From DATHWB01 sp040905965 (GTDB lineage Bacteria; Actinomycetota; Acidimicrobiia; Spongiisociales; ZC4RG35): a stretch of DNA of 64,000 nucleotides. Positions 33,931 to 43,388 of this stretch are shown here, piece after piece. Position numbers and translations under genes: made by a program. Numbering within the stretch: the stretch's first letter is position 1; every line of letters starts with the position of its first letter. The stretch lies in the NCBI GenBank assembly GCA_040905965.1, contig JBBDQP010000112.1, positions 3,213-67,212 on the forward strand, given 5' to 3'. Below the pieces are notes generated by a model that saw only the letters and a list, made by a program, of their open reading frames with translations, ran no database searches and was not told where the DNA came from.

Positions 33931-34968
33931 TCAGACGAGAACCCGGCGCAGTGCCGCGAACGTCGCCTCGATCTCGGCGATCGCCACGAACTCGTCCTTC
34001 TGATGCGCTTCGCTCGCCCGGCCAGGTCCGAAGTTGACTGCCGGCACCCCGACCTGACCGAAACGGGCGACGTCGGTCCACCCCTGTTTGGCGGCCAGTT
34101 CGGTGCCGGCAGCCGAACGTAACTCGGAGACGAATGGGTGGGAGACGTGGACTGGCCCGGAGGGTGCGACGTCGACGATCTCGACTTCATCAGCTCCTCG
34201 ACACACGTCATGCAGGACCGCGACGGCTTCGTCACCCGTCCTACGAGGACTGAACCTGTAGTTGAGGTTGAGGTCGAACCGGTCTGGGATCACGTTGCGG
34301 GCAATGCCCCCGGATGCAGTCGTGACGGACATCACCTCGCGGTATTCGAGCCCGTCGATCGAATGCAATTCGGGTTCCCGGCGGTGCATCGCGGCCAGCC
34401 ACTCTCCTGCCTTGGTGATGGCGTTCTCCCCCCACCACGGCCGCGCCGAATGGGCACTCTTCCCCGTGAATGACACCGTTGCGTTGATCGAGCCGTTGCA
34501 GCCGACCTGGATCTGGCCGTCTGACGGCTCGAGCACGACGGCAAATTCCGCCTCGGTCAACCAGGGAACCTCTTCGAGGAGCGGTCCGAGACCGTTGCGG
34601 TCCATCGGGCCCTCCTCGGCGTCGTAGAAGACACCCACCACCGAATAGGGACCGGCGACCACTTCCGGATCCTCGAGGAGATGGATCATCACCGCCAATC
34701 CACCCTTCATGTCGGCCGCGCCGAGCCCGTGGAGGACACCGTCTTCGACGCGCGCCGGACCTTGACCCTGGGAGGGGACGGTGTCGAGATGACCGACCAA
34801 GAGAATCATCGGCGCACCCGTCGGTCGGCCGACGATCAGCGACCTCCCGAGCCGATGCTCGTCCATGCCGGCGAGTCTGCCGGCGATCGCCTCGACGATC
34901 GCCACCTCGTCGCCGGTGACCGAGGGGATGTCGACGAGCCACGCAGTCGTGTCGGCAAGCGAACTCAC
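33931..34968 (-). CDS. dapE: Succinyl-diaminopimelate desuccinylase
   Basis: 345-aa zinc metallopeptidase of the M20 family that releases succinate from N-succinyl-LL-2,6-diaminopimelate in the lysine and peptidoglycan precursor pathway. The zinc ligands are His in LVGHLDTVP, Asp in LGAADMKGGLAV and Glu in YDAEEGPMD. The lid/dimer domain follows, then FGPGRASEAHQKDEFV with the last His. GTG 34968 overlaps the dapD stop by 4 bases (GTGA), which supports this start and the assignment to the succinylase route. No signal peptide. Confidence 0.92.
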   Translation of the reverse strand: MSSLADTTAWLVDIPSVTGDEVAIVEAIAGRLAGMDEHRLGRSLIVGRPTGAPMILLVGHLDTVPSQGQGPARVEDGVLHGLGAADMKGGLAVMIHLLEDPEVVAGPYSVVGVFYDAEEGPMDRNGLGPLLEEVPWLTEAEFAVVLEPSDGQIQVGCNGSINATVSFTGKSAHSARPWWGENAITKAGEWLAAMHRREPELHSIDGLEYREVMSVTTASGGIARNVIPDRFDLNLNYRFSPRRTGDEAVAVLHDVCRGADEVEIVDVAPSGPVHVSHPFVSELRSAAGTELAAKQGWTDVARFGQVGVPAVNFGPGRASEAHQKDEFVAIAEIEATFAALRRVLV

Positions 34969-35771
34969 AGTTGGACGCCCAACTCCCGCAGGTGCTCGTT
35001 GAGCCCCAGTCGCTGGTCGTGACGCTCCTCCCGCCACCCGATGATGTAGGCACACTGCAGGTGGACGGTGCCGCCGGGGAACGTGCGGGGACGAGTGCCC
35101 TGCACGACGATCGCTCCCGCAGGTACCTCTGCCCGGTACTCGACGGGGGTTTCCTTGGTGACGTCGATGATCGGGATCGAGGCGGTGATGGTGGTGTTCG
35201 CCCCGAGCACCGCCCCTTCGCCGATGATCGCCCCCTCTGTGACAATGCAGCGCGAACCGATGAACACCCCGTCTTCGACGATCACCGGGGTCGCATTCGG
35301 CGGCTCGAGGACACCTCCGATGCCGACTCCCCCTGCCAGGTGGACGTTCTTGCCGATCTGAGCGCACGAACCCACGGTTGCCCAGGTGTCCACCATCGTC
35401 CCGGCCCCCACATACGCCCCGATGTTGACGAACGCCGGCATCACGATGACGCCCGGCTCGCAATGCGCCCCGTACCTGACCATCCCGGGAGGCACGACTC
35501 GCACGCCCTGGCCCTCCAGATCGTCCTTCACCGGGATCTTGTCGTGAAAGTGCAGATCGCCGGCATCGATTCGCGTCATCTCACCGAGCCGGAACGAGAG
35601 GAGGATCGCAAGTTTCAACCACTCGTTGACGACCCACGTTCCATCGATCTTCTCGGCGACTCGAACTTCACCCCGATCGAGCGCGCCAATGGTGCGATCG
35701 ACTGCTTCCCGGGCGTCCTCGATCGGCAGATCTCCTGCGTAGGCCCTCTCGATCACTTCGGAGTCAGACAT
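34965..35771 (-). CDS. dapD: Tetrahydrodipicolinate N-succinyltransferase, E. coli-type
   Basis: 268-aa acyltransferase with a left-handed beta-helix. It makes N-succinyl-2-amino-6-oxopimelate. The N-terminal helical domain contains VAEKIDGTWVVNEWLK. The helix core reads GAYVGAGTMVDTWATVGSCA, then QIGKNVHLAGGVGIGGVLEP. These match the proteobacterial DapD type closely, with GINE-like GLNEHLREL at the C-terminus. As I know it, mycobacterial and streptomycete DapD is a longer, different type, so this form is notable if the host is an actinobacterium. First gene of dapD-dapE. Confidence 0.9.
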   Translation of the reverse strand: MSDSEVIERAYAGDLPIEDAREAVDRTIGALDRGEVRVAEKIDGTWVVNEWLKLAILLSFRLGEMTRIDAGDLHFHDKIPVKDDLEGQGVRVVPPGMVRYGAHCEPGVIVMPAFVNIGAYVGAGTMVDTWATVGSCAQIGKNVHLAGGVGIGGVLEPPNATPVIVEDGVFIGSRCIVTEGAIIGEGAVLGANTTITASIPIIDVTKETPVEYRAEVPAGAIVVQGTRPRTFPGGTVHLQCAYIIGWREERHDQRLGLNEHLRELGVQL

Positions 35772-35849
35772 GCATCACCTCCCGCCGAAGGCTAGGGGCG
35801 ATCCGGAGGCCGAACGCGCCGCCTGGGGGCTTGTCCTGAATCCGCCTGC

Positions 35850-37031
35850 TCAGTCGGGCTGAGTCAGGACGTCGGCCACCGCGGCAGCCGCCCGTTCACA
35901 ATCGTCGAGCGATGGAACGAGAGCAAGGCGCAGAAATCCCTCACCGCCTGGACCGAATGCCCTGCCGGGCGAAACGACGATTCCCGCTCGAAGCAGGCGT
36001 TCCGCGGCACGGACGTCGTCATCGACTTTCAGCCACACATACAGACCTGCCTCCGAAGCCACCACCTCGAGGCCCGCCGCTCCGAAGCGGTCACGGAGCA
36101 CGCGACGCTTTGCGTTGAAGATCTCCCGCCGCTCGACTGCATGGGCGTCATCCGACCACGCCGCGATCGCTGCCGCCTGGGTGTACTCGGGAACGGCAGT
36201 GCCTGTCGCCGTTCTCAGCATGGTCAGTGCGGCGATCGCTTCTGGATCGCCCACGATCGCCCCAGCCCTGTATCCCGTCATCCCGGAACGCTTGGACAGG
36301 CTGAGATACGAGAGCACCCCGCTCGATCCGTCACCCGCCAGTTCGAGGACCGACACGGGCGGGTCCGCCTCGTAGAGATCCGCGTAACACTCATCGGCGC
36401 ACAGAAGGGCGCCGGAGTCCCGAGCTCGATCGATGAAGGCGGACAGGACATCCGGGGGGGTGACCGAACCGGTCGGGTTGTGCGGCGAACACAGCCAGAC
36501 GAGCCGAGCAGCGGCCCAGTCCGCATCCGAGATCTGATCCGGCCGGAAGATGAAGTCGCCACCGAGCGGCACCGCCACCCCGCGAGCGCCGGCCAGCAGG
36601 GCGCCGCGTTCGTAGATCGGATACCCCGGGGTAGCCCAGACCACCGTGTCGCCCGCTGCGCGATCGACGAATGCGAGAGGCGTGGAAAAGATCGCCTCCT
36701 TGGACCCGGTGGTCGGAATGATCTGGGTGTCGGGATCGACATCGACGGCAAAACGACGCCGCACGTAATCGGCGATGGCGCCTCGCAGCTCAGGAAGCCC
36801 CTTCGTGGTCGGATACTGCGAAACGGCGGGCACGGCGGCCTTCAGTGCCTCGGCGATGAACGGGGGTGTCGGTTCCCTCGGATCACCGATCGAGAAGTCG
36901 ATCAGGGGCACACCCCGTGCTCGCATGTCGCGGGCGACGTCCTGGACCCGGGTGACCGGATTGCCGCCGAGGGAGTCGAGGATCGGGTTGCGCCGCATCC
37001 GCGGCACGGTACTCAGAAGATCGAACCGCAT
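35850..37031 (-). CDS. dapC: Succinyldiaminopimelate aminotransferase (DapC-like)
   Basis: 393-aa class I PLP aminotransferase. IDFSIGDPREPTPPFI is the substrate-binding N-terminal motif, TTGSKEAIF the phosphate loop, CSPHNPTGSVT the Asn motif, DECYADLY the Asp/Tyr motif, and LSLSKRSGMTGYRAG holds the PLP lysine. Position directly upstream of dapD and dapE on the same strand (78 bp) supports the succinyl-DAP step between them. The start at 37031 (MRFDLLSTVPRMRRNPILD) is chosen from the family pattern; MRRNPILDSL, 11 residues later, is possible. Other aminotransferase substrates cannot be excluded. Confidence 0.85.
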   Translation of the reverse strand: MRFDLLSTVPRMRRNPILDSLGGNPVTRVQDVARDMRARGVPLIDFSIGDPREPTPPFIAEALKAAVPAVSQYPTTKGLPELRGAIADYVRRRFAVDVDPDTQIIPTTGSKEAIFSTPLAFVDRAAGDTVVWATPGYPIYERGALLAGARGVAVPLGGDFIFRPDQISDADWAAARLVWLCSPHNPTGSVTPPDVLSAFIDRARDSGALLCADECYADLYEADPPVSVLELAGDGSSGVLSYLSLSKRSGMTGYRAGAIVGDPEAIAALTMLRTATGTAVPEYTQAAAIAAWSDDAHAVERREIFNAKRRVLRDRFGAAGLEVVASEAGLYVWLKVDDDVRAAERLLRAGIVVSPGRAFGPGGEGFLRLALVPSLDDCERAAAAVADVLTQPD

Positions 37032-37089
37032 GGTGGGGTATGCAGGTAACCCCACGCCCTGAGCAGCATCGTGAAGGTGCCGATCCGCG

Positions 37090-38046
37090 TCAGATCCGAA
37101 GCCGGGCGAGACCGTCCGCCACGGAGACGATCTCGGAGTTCCGTGCCAGGACCTCGAGCCAGGATTCCTCGATCCCCCCGACTCCCCAGCACGCCCCGGC
37201 GAGTTGACCGCACACCGCTCCAGTCGTGTCTGCGTCGTTGCCCAGATTGACGGCGGCGAGCACTGCCGACCGAAGGTCATCATGTCGATCGAATGCCCAC
37301 AGCGCGGACTCGAGGGATTTCACGACATATCCGGAACCCACGATGTCAGGTGGCCGCAAGCTCCGATAAGAGCCAGACACGACCCCGTCGATCTCGGGGT
37401 GCAGCTTCACGAGGCGACGGACGTCAGCCCAGATGCCCCAGCCGGGATCTGTGACCGTCGACCTCTCCTCGCCTGCGATGAGCGCAGCCAGCATGACCCC
37501 AAGCACGGCACACGCCGAGGTCGCCTGTGCGGATCGATGGGTGGGGAGGCTCGAGGCGATACAACGGTCAACCAGTCCGGCGAGGTCATCGGGAAAGCGG
37601 TGAGCAGTGGCGATCGCCACGGGCGCCAGTCGCATGATCGACCCGTTTCCAGCCGACGCCGGGTCTTTCAGCCCGGACAGCGAGGCGTCATAGCCGGACT
37701 CGAACCGGCGGAGCGCCGCGGCCGTGGTGCCACCGATGTCGAAACACTCGCCGTTGACCGAATATGTGCCGTTCCGCCACCAATCGACGTAGCGTCGCGC
37801 CTGATCATCGGGATCCCATCCGACGGTGAGCAGCGAGTCCGCCAGGGCGAGAGCCATCGACGTGTCGTCGGTCCACTGCCCGGCAGCCAACCCATGCGGG
37901 CCGCCGGCGCGCATCGTCGAGACGGGTGTGAATGTCCCCGGAGGCTGAAACTCGACGGCCGCACCGAGTGCATCGCCGACTGCGAGACCGAGAAGACATC
38001 CGACAGAGCGGTGTCGTATCTGGCTCTCGGACCGGCCATCTCTCAT
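37090..38046 (-). CDS. ADP-ribosylglycohydrolase family protein
   Basis: 318-aa helical two-metal hydrolase. GCLLGLAVGDALGAAVEF, QWTDDTSMALALADSLL and LGNDADTTGAVCGQLAGA are the complete DraG/ARH metal-site motifs, so it should be active. It removes ADP-ribose from proteins or nucleic acids, or cleaves related ADP-ribosyl compounds. ATG 38046 begins MRDGRSESQIRHRSVG; longer in-frame sequence upstream overlaps the divergent gene's promoter. It lies upstream of dapC with 58 bp between. A degenerate relative is at 17516. Confidence 0.88.
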   Translation of the reverse strand: MRDGRSESQIRHRSVGCLLGLAVGDALGAAVEFQPPGTFTPVSTMRAGGPHGLAAGQWTDDTSMALALADSLLTVGWDPDDQARRYVDWWRNGTYSVNGECFDIGGTTAAALRRFESGYDASLSGLKDPASAGNGSIMRLAPVAIATAHRFPDDLAGLVDRCIASSLPTHRSAQATSACAVLGVMLAALIAGEERSTVTDPGWGIWADVRRLVKLHPEIDGVVSGSYRSLRPPDIVGSGYVVKSLESALWAFDRHDDLRSAVLAAVNLGNDADTTGAVCGQLAGACWGVGGIEESWLEVLARNSEIVSVADGLARLRI

Positions 38047-38125
38047 CGGTTCGGAGCTTACGAGCAACCGCTCAGATTCACCGCGACTCCCGATTGACCG
38101 GCTCCCGTCGTTAGCCTCTCGGCTC

Positions 38126-38521
38126 GTGCCGTATCGCTTCATCTACATCGGACTTGGCTGCATGGCCATCGCAGTCGTCGCGCTCGCATTCGTGTTCGGT
38201 GAGGGGGGCGAACCGGTCGAACTTCCGGAACCGGTCGAGTCCGTCTTTCCGCTCCCCGGGGACGCCGTGCTGATGCAAGCGTTCGTCGAAGTGGACATGG
38301 CTGTTGGCTACACGGTCGACATCTACGTCGATGGGTTCCTCGTCCCCGAAGGCGAAGTCGACTTCGTCGATGCCACCGGCGTATTCCGGTGGTCCCCGTC
38401 ACCGGCCAGCCTCTACCTCGACTCGTGGACCCCCGGCGAACATACCGTTCGCATCGTGTGGGACACGGTTGCCGGCCTCCCAGATCGAGGCGAATTCACC
38501 TGGGAGTTCCGAGTTCAGTGA
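38126..38521 (+). CDS. Membrane-anchored small extracellular beta-sandwich-like protein
   Basis: 131 aa, GTG start. A single N-terminal helix (YIGLGCMAIAVVALAFVF) anchors a ~100-residue outer domain that looks like an Ig- or FN3-type beta sandwich (DIYVDGFLVPEGEVDFVD, then GEHTVRIVWDTVAGLP and FTWEFRVQ at the end). No enzyme motif is seen and I do not recognise a family. It is divergent from the ADP-ribosylglycohydrolase gene by 79 bp and convergent with ligA. Confidence 0.6.
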   Translation: MPYRFIYIGLGCMAIAVVALAFVFGEGGEPVELPEPVESVFPLPGDAVLMQAFVEVDMAVGYTVDIYVDGFLVPEGEVDFVDATGVFRWSPSPASLYLDSWTPGEHTVRIVWDTVAGLPDRGEFTWEFRVQ

Positions 38522-38541
38522 GGCTCGCGCTTCGGCGATTC

Positions 38542-40578
38542 TCAGCCGAGCGCCTCGCGGCCGCGTTCCAGGACGGTGAGAAACATCGACTCGTCGATGA
38601 TCGGAATGCCGAGACTCTCCGCCTTCGAGACCTTCGATGCCCCAGGGGACTCTCCGACGACGAGTGCACGTGTGTTTTTCGAGACCGAACCGGTCACCTT
38701 GCCTCCCCGACGGGTGATCTCGCTCTGAGCCTCTTCGCGACTGAAGGCGTCGAGAGTCCCCGAGACGACGAACGTGAGGCCATCGAGGACGTCGGACACC
38801 TCGGCCACCTCAGGCTCGGGATCGGACATGCGCACGCCGCCCTCATGCAATCTGTCCAACAACCTCCGATTTTCATCCTCGCCGGCCCACTCCAGCCAGG
38901 CGTTCGCGATCGTGGGTCCGATTCCGTCGATTGCGAGCAGTTCCTCTTCTGACGCCTCCACCAGCCGGTCGATCGATCCGAAGGCCCTGGCGAACTCCTC
39001 GGCGGCTTTCGGACCGACATGGCGGATCCCGAGCGCGATGATGAGGCGGGCGATAGGGCGATCACGAGCCGCCTCCACCCCCGCCATCAGGTTGCTGATC
39101 GAGACCTCTCCCCACCCCTCGAAGCCTTCGAAGGAAGCCGGGGTCAGGAAGAAGATGTCGGCGGGGTCGGAGATCAGGTCCTCGTCGATCAGGAGTTGAA
39201 TGGTCTTGTAGCCCAGCCCCTCGATGTCCATGGCGCTACGGCCGGCGAAGAAGAACAGCCACTCCCGGAGTCGCGACGGACAATGCAGGCCGCCTGTGCA
39301 TCGTGCCACCTTCTCCCCTTCGGGCCTGACGATCGGGTTCGAGCAGAACGGACAGAGCGAGGGCATCGACCAAGGGATCTCGTCGCCGGTCCGCAGGGAG
39401 ACGACCGGACCGACCACCTCGGGAATGACGTCTCCGGCGCGACGCACGACGACGGTGTCGCCGATCCGGACATCCTTCAGGCGAACCTGCTCTTCGTTGT
39501 GAAGCGTGGCGTTGGTCACGTTCGCCCCGCCGACGAAGACGGGTTCGAGGACCGCAAACGGAGTGGCCGCACCCGTTCGTCCCACGTTGATCGCGATGGA
39601 ACGCAGCTTGGTCGTGCGTTCCTCGGGTGCGAATTTGAATGCGATCGCCCACCGAGGTGCACGGGCGGTGAAGCCGAGTTGATCCTGAATGGCGAGCGAG
39701 TCCACCTTCACGACGACACCATCGGTCTGGTACTCGTGGTTGTTCCTCGCCTCCTCTGCATGAGAGACATAGGCGGCGACACCTTCGATGTCAGGCACGA
39801 TCTTCGACGCCGGGTTCACGCTGAGACCCAGCGAGGCGAGGTAGTCCATGGTCTCGCCGTGTGTCGCGAGATCAGGCCCGCCTTCGATGATCCCTGCCTG
39901 GTACACCCATATCGACAGACCCCGCTCGCCGGCGATTCGCGGATCCTTCTGACGCACCGATCCGGCGGCGGCGTTGCGCGGGTTGATGAACATCCGCTCT
40001 CCGGCCTCGGCCTGTCTGATGTTGAGGGATTCGAAGGCCGCGTATGGCATATAGACCTCACCGCGTACTTCGAGGAGTTTCGGCGGCTTTTCGCCGGACA
40101 GCTCGATCGGGATCGCTTCGATCATGCGGAGATTGGCGGTGATGTCCTCACCGGTCGCTCCGTCCCCCCGAGTGGCACCCTGGACCAACGTCCCGTCCTC
40201 GTACATGAGCGACACCGCAAGCCCGTCGACCTTCAGCTCGCATGAGTACCCGTCGGGCACGTGTTCGATCTGACGAACGATCCGTTCCTCCCAAGCCCGC
40301 AACTCGTCGACGGTCTCGGCATTGTCGAGGGAAAAAAGTCGCCGTCGATGCACGACAGGAGCGAACAGCCCCGAGAGCGGGCCGCCGACCCGGGCGGTTG
40401 GCGAGTCGGGCGTGATCAGCTCCGGATGCTGCTCTTCGAGCGCCTCGAGTTCCCGAACCAAAGCGTCGTATTCGGCGTCGGCGATCTCCGGCTCATCGAG
40501 CACGTGGTAGCGGTGACCGTGGTAGTGGATGGCGGCGCGCAACTCTTCTGCCCGAGCGACCGGATCGATCGTGGTCAT
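38542..40578 (-). CDS. ligA: NAD-dependent DNA ligase LigA
   Basis: 678-aa replicative ligase that seals nicks using NAD+. The Ia domain has YHGHRYHVLDEPEIADAEYD. The adenylation Lys is in CELKVDGLAVSL, with NINPRNAAAGSVRQ-like (FINPRNAAAGSVRQ), EYQTDGVVVKV and AIAFKFAPEE as further nucleotidyltransferase motifs. An OB fold, a four-Cys zinc finger (CPFCSNPIVRPEG, then RCTGGLHC), HhH repeats and a C-terminal BRCT domain (about 600-678) follow. ATG 40578 gives the usual start MTTIDPVARAEELR. It lies downstream of mnmA with 37 bp between and may be co-transcribed. Confidence 0.96.
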   Translation of the reverse strand: MTTIDPVARAEELRAAIHYHGHRYHVLDEPEIADAEYDALVRELEALEEQHPELITPDSPTARVGGPLSGLFAPVVHRRRLFSLDNAETVDELRAWEERIVRQIEHVPDGYSCELKVDGLAVSLMYEDGTLVQGATRGDGATGEDITANLRMIEAIPIELSGEKPPKLLEVRGEVYMPYAAFESLNIRQAEAGERMFINPRNAAAGSVRQKDPRIAGERGLSIWVYQAGIIEGGPDLATHGETMDYLASLGLSVNPASKIVPDIEGVAAYVSHAEEARNNHEYQTDGVVVKVDSLAIQDQLGFTARAPRWAIAFKFAPEERTTKLRSIAINVGRTGAATPFAVLEPVFVGGANVTNATLHNEEQVRLKDVRIGDTVVVRRAGDVIPEVVGPVVSLRTGDEIPWSMPSLCPFCSNPIVRPEGEKVARCTGGLHCPSRLREWLFFFAGRSAMDIEGLGYKTIQLLIDEDLISDPADIFFLTPASFEGFEGWGEVSISNLMAGVEAARDRPIARLIIALGIRHVGPKAAEEFARAFGSIDRLVEASEEELLAIDGIGPTIANAWLEWAGEDENRRLLDRLHEGGVRMSDPEPEVAEVSDVLDGLTFVVSGTLDAFSREEAQSEITRRGGKVTGSVSKNTRALVVGESPGASKVSKAESLGIPIIDESMFLTVLERGREALG

Positions 40579-40615
40579 GGCAGCGATGCCAGGCACGGAC
40601 AGGAGCGGTGCGGCG

Positions 40616-41677
40616 TCACGCTGCCCGCCAAGTCCGGCTGATGATGCCGCCGCCGAGCACTTCGTCCCCTCGGTAGAAGGCCGCGGTCTGACCCGGGGCG
40701 ACCGCCATCTGCGGTTCGATGAATCCGACCGTGCCATCGCCGGTCCAGATGGCCCCCACCGCTTCGGAGTGCGCCCGGGACTGCACGAGCGTCTTCTCCC
40801 CCGGCTCGAGCGGTCCGGAGGTCCATGTCGCTCCGGACAGTTCGAATCCCTCGCTGGTCAGATGATCCCGCGTCCCGATCGTGACCGTCCTGGTCGGCGC
40901 GTCCACTGCGACGACATAGTGCGGTTCACCGAGTGCGACACCCAACCCGCGCCGCTGGCCGACCGTGAATCCCGCGACCCCGTCGTGGCTACCGACCTCC
41001 CGCCCGTCCGTCGTCACGAGTGCCCCCGGCTCGACCGCCTCCGGCGCCTGGCCTCGCAGAAAGGTGCGGTAGTCACGCTGTCCGACGAAACAGATGTCCA
41101 TGCTCTCGGCCTTGTACGCCGTGCGAAGCCCCAACTGGGCCGCCAACTCGCGAACTGCGGGCTTTTCGAGATCACCGACCGGAAAGCGGACACGTGCGAG
41201 CTCGTCCTGACCGAGCATCGACAGCACATAGCTCTGGTCCTTCGCCGTGTCCGTCCCACGACGCAACCGATACCGGCCGGCATGACGATCCACTCGTGCG
41301 TAGTGACCGGTCACAACAACGTCGCAGTCGAATTCGGAAGCCTGGGACATGAGGCGAGAGAACTTGACCGTCCGATTGCACTCGACGCACGGGTTGGGCG
41401 TCCGACCGGACAGATAGTCCGAGACGAACCCGTCGATCACGCCCCGAGAAAAGTCCTCGGTGTAGTCGAGCACGTAGTACGGAATATCGAGTTGGGCGGC
41501 GACGCGACGGGCATCCTCGGAATCGGAGACCGTGCAACACCCCGACGTCGGCATCTCACCGTTCGGGCCTGCCCACAACTTGAGGGTGACACCGATCACT
41601 TCGTGCCCGTCGGCCACCATTCGGGCGGCTGCGACGGACGAGTCCACGCCCCCAGACATCGCCACGAGCGCCTTCAT
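40616..41677 (-). CDS. mnmA: tRNA 2-thiouridylase MnmA
   Basis: 353-aa enzyme that puts sulfur on U34 of Lys, Glu and Gln tRNAs. The PP-loop ATP site is ALVAMSGGVDSSVAAARM. The catalytic cysteines lie in NPCVECNRTVKF and ESMDICFVGQRDYR. TGHYARVD and GFTVGQRRGLGV are further family motifs. Its ATG (41677) overlaps the stop of the cysteine desulfurase gene by 4 bases, which fits the sulfur donor/acceptor pairing. Confidence 0.95.
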   Translation of the reverse strand: MKALVAMSGGVDSSVAAARMVADGHEVIGVTLKLWAGPNGEMPTSGCCTVSDSEDARRVAAQLDIPYYVLDYTEDFSRGVIDGFVSDYLSGRTPNPCVECNRTVKFSRLMSQASEFDCDVVVTGHYARVDRHAGRYRLRRGTDTAKDQSYVLSMLGQDELARVRFPVGDLEKPAVRELAAQLGLRTAYKAESMDICFVGQRDYRTFLRGQAPEAVEPGALVTTDGREVGSHDGVAGFTVGQRRGLGVALGEPHYVVAVDAPTRTVTIGTRDHLTSEGFELSGATWTSGPLEPGEKTLVQSRAHSEAVGAIWTGDGTVGFIEPQMAVAPGQTAAFYRGDEVLGGGIISRTWRAA

Positions 41678-42780
41678 GCGGGAACGCCCGCAGCGATGCG
41701 AACGGCCTCGGCCGCGCGTTCTGCGTCTTCGAGCGTCGAGTTCCACCCGAACGAGAACCGGAGATACTCGCGGGGCTCGTCCACGCCCATGGCAGCGAGA
41801 ACATGCGAGATCGTGTTCGCCCCCGACTGACATGCGGAGGCCGACGAAGCCGCCACCCCGCGCTGGTCGAGCCGTACCAGCATCGTCTCGTTCCGCTGGC
41901 CGGCCAGACGCAGGTGCGCATGTTGAACGAGCGAATGCTCGCTCGGCACGGTGCGACGGGCGATGTCGACGACGAGTTCCTCGAAGCGTGCCCGGATCGC
42001 CCCGACTCGGTCCCGGAACATCGAACGGTCCGCGACCGTCGCCTCCACGGCAGCAGCAAACCCCACCGCACCCGCCACGTTGTGGGTACCGGAACGTCGC
42101 CCCAGCTCCTGGCCGCCCCCGTGCAGCACCGGCTCCAGCCGCACTCCGTCACGCACGTAGAGAACACCGACACCTTTGGGACCGCCGAACTTGTGACCGG
42201 CCAGAGACAACAGGTCGATTCCGTCGACAGTCACATCCTCGGAGATGAACGCCTGGACGGCGTCGGTGTGGAGCAACGTTCGTCCATCGAGCAAGGCCGA
42301 GATCTCCGACAACGGCTGGAGGGTGCCGGTCTCGTTGTTGGCCCACATCACCGAAACGACTCTGGTTTCGGGGGTCACCGCTGCCAGCACTCCGTCGGGG
42401 TCGACCCTGCCGATCGAGTCCACACCGACGACCGCAACCCCACCGCCCATCCGGCGGATGAACTCGGCGGATTCGAGCACCGCCTCGTGTTCGGTGGCAA
42501 CCGTCACCACACCCCCGATCCCCTCGGACAGCGCCGCTCCCTTGACCGCCAGATTGTCCGCCTCAGTCCCGCCTGCGGTGAAGACGATCTCCTGCGGGGC
42601 ACAGCCAAGGACAACCGCCACGCGCTCACGCGCCTCCTCGAGTGCGTTCTTGGCGCGGCGCGACACCCCGTGGGATCCGGAGGGGTTGCCATACGAGCCG
42701 GCGAGGTACGGCTCCATCGCCTCGCGGACCTCGGGGCGCATCGGCGTCGTCGCCGCATGGTCGAGGTAGACGTCGTTCAC
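41674..42780 (-). CDS. Cysteine desulfurase (IscS/NifS family)
   Basis: 368-aa PLP enzyme that takes sulfur from cysteine as enzyme-bound persulfide. The start is VYLDHAATTPMRPEV. TEHEAVLES holds the conserved His, HTDAVQAF the Asp, and LLSLAGHKFGGPKGVGVL the PLP lysine. The active Cys is in ASSASACQSGAN, a short-loop (IscS-like) arrangement. GTG 42780 is chosen because it gives the family's usual N-terminus; sequence further upstream does not. It is coupled to mnmA, so tRNA thiolation is its likely main partner. Confidence 0.92.
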   Translation of the reverse strand: MNDVYLDHAATTPMRPEVREAMEPYLAGSYGNPSGSHGVSRRAKNALEEARERVAVVLGCAPQEIVFTAGGTEADNLAVKGAALSEGIGGVVTVATEHEAVLESAEFIRRMGGGVAVVGVDSIGRVDPDGVLAAVTPETRVVSVMWANNETGTLQPLSEISALLDGRTLLHTDAVQAFISEDVTVDGIDLLSLAGHKFGGPKGVGVLYVRDGVRLEPVLHGGGQELGRRSGTHNVAGAVGFAAAVEATVADRSMFRDRVGAIRARFEELVVDIARRTVPSEHSLVQHAHLRLAGQRNETMLVRLDQRGVAASSASACQSGANTISHVLAAMGVDEPREYLRFSFGWNSTLEDAERAAEAVRIAAGVPA

Positions 42781-42851
42781 ATCACCGGGGATGTTCGCAG
42801 ATCCAGGGATCCATTCGGAAACGGACTGTGAGCGATCCGTCAGCGGTGTGA

Positions 42852-43388
42852 TCACACCCGAACGTGTCGGGTCCCGCCCGGGAACGACACGATCCACACC
42901 AGCCCTCTCTGACGGGTGATACGAGCACGGGCAGCTCGGATCGGCTCGGGAGCCACCAGGGCAGCCAGGGCGAACGAATCCGGCAGATCGGCTGGGAGGG
43001 GTTCGTGTTCACGCATGTGCTGACGCCACACTGCCCGCAACCGACGCCCGCCGATCTGGCCTGCGGCAGCCATGCGCGCCAGTTCGCTCCCCTCTGACGG
43101 GAACGGAAGGAAGCGCAACGAGGCCTGCGCCTCCCTGTTGACTCCGGTCGCCTCTTCCCGCCCAAATCCGAGCGTCACGACCAGCTCCTGGCGACGCTGT
43201 GGAAGGTCGAATCGCACTTCCCATCGCACTGACCGACCGTCGGCATCGACGCCATCTTCGGTACCGATCTGCCACGGACCGGTCTCCGCCCCGTGCGCAG
43301 TGGCGATTGGGGTCGTGACGGCGATCGCCTCGGTCGACGTGCACGACCCGGAGAGCCCGGGCACTGCCAGAAGACGCTCGTCGTTCAC
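42852..43388 (-). CDS. Hypothetical protein downstream of pepA
   Basis: 178-aa soluble protein starting at GTG 43388, which overlaps the pepA stop by 4 bases (GTGA). The first part looks like a beta-barrel or ligand-binding sheet (GPWQIGTEDGVDADGRSVRW, then EVRFDLPQRRQELVVTLGFG). The later part is helical and basic (MAAAGQIGGRRLRAVWRQHM). No catalytic motif, signal or membrane segment is seen and I do not recognise the family. Coupling to pepA suggests co-expression only. Confidence 0.6.
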   Translation of the reverse strand: MNDERLLAVPGLSGSCTSTEAIAVTTPIATAHGAETGPWQIGTEDGVDADGRSVRWEVRFDLPQRRQELVVTLGFGREEATGVNREAQASLRFLPFPSEGSELARMAAAGQIGGRRLRAVWRQHMREHEPLPADLPDSFALAALVAPEPIRAARARITRQRGLVWIVSFPGGTRHVRV

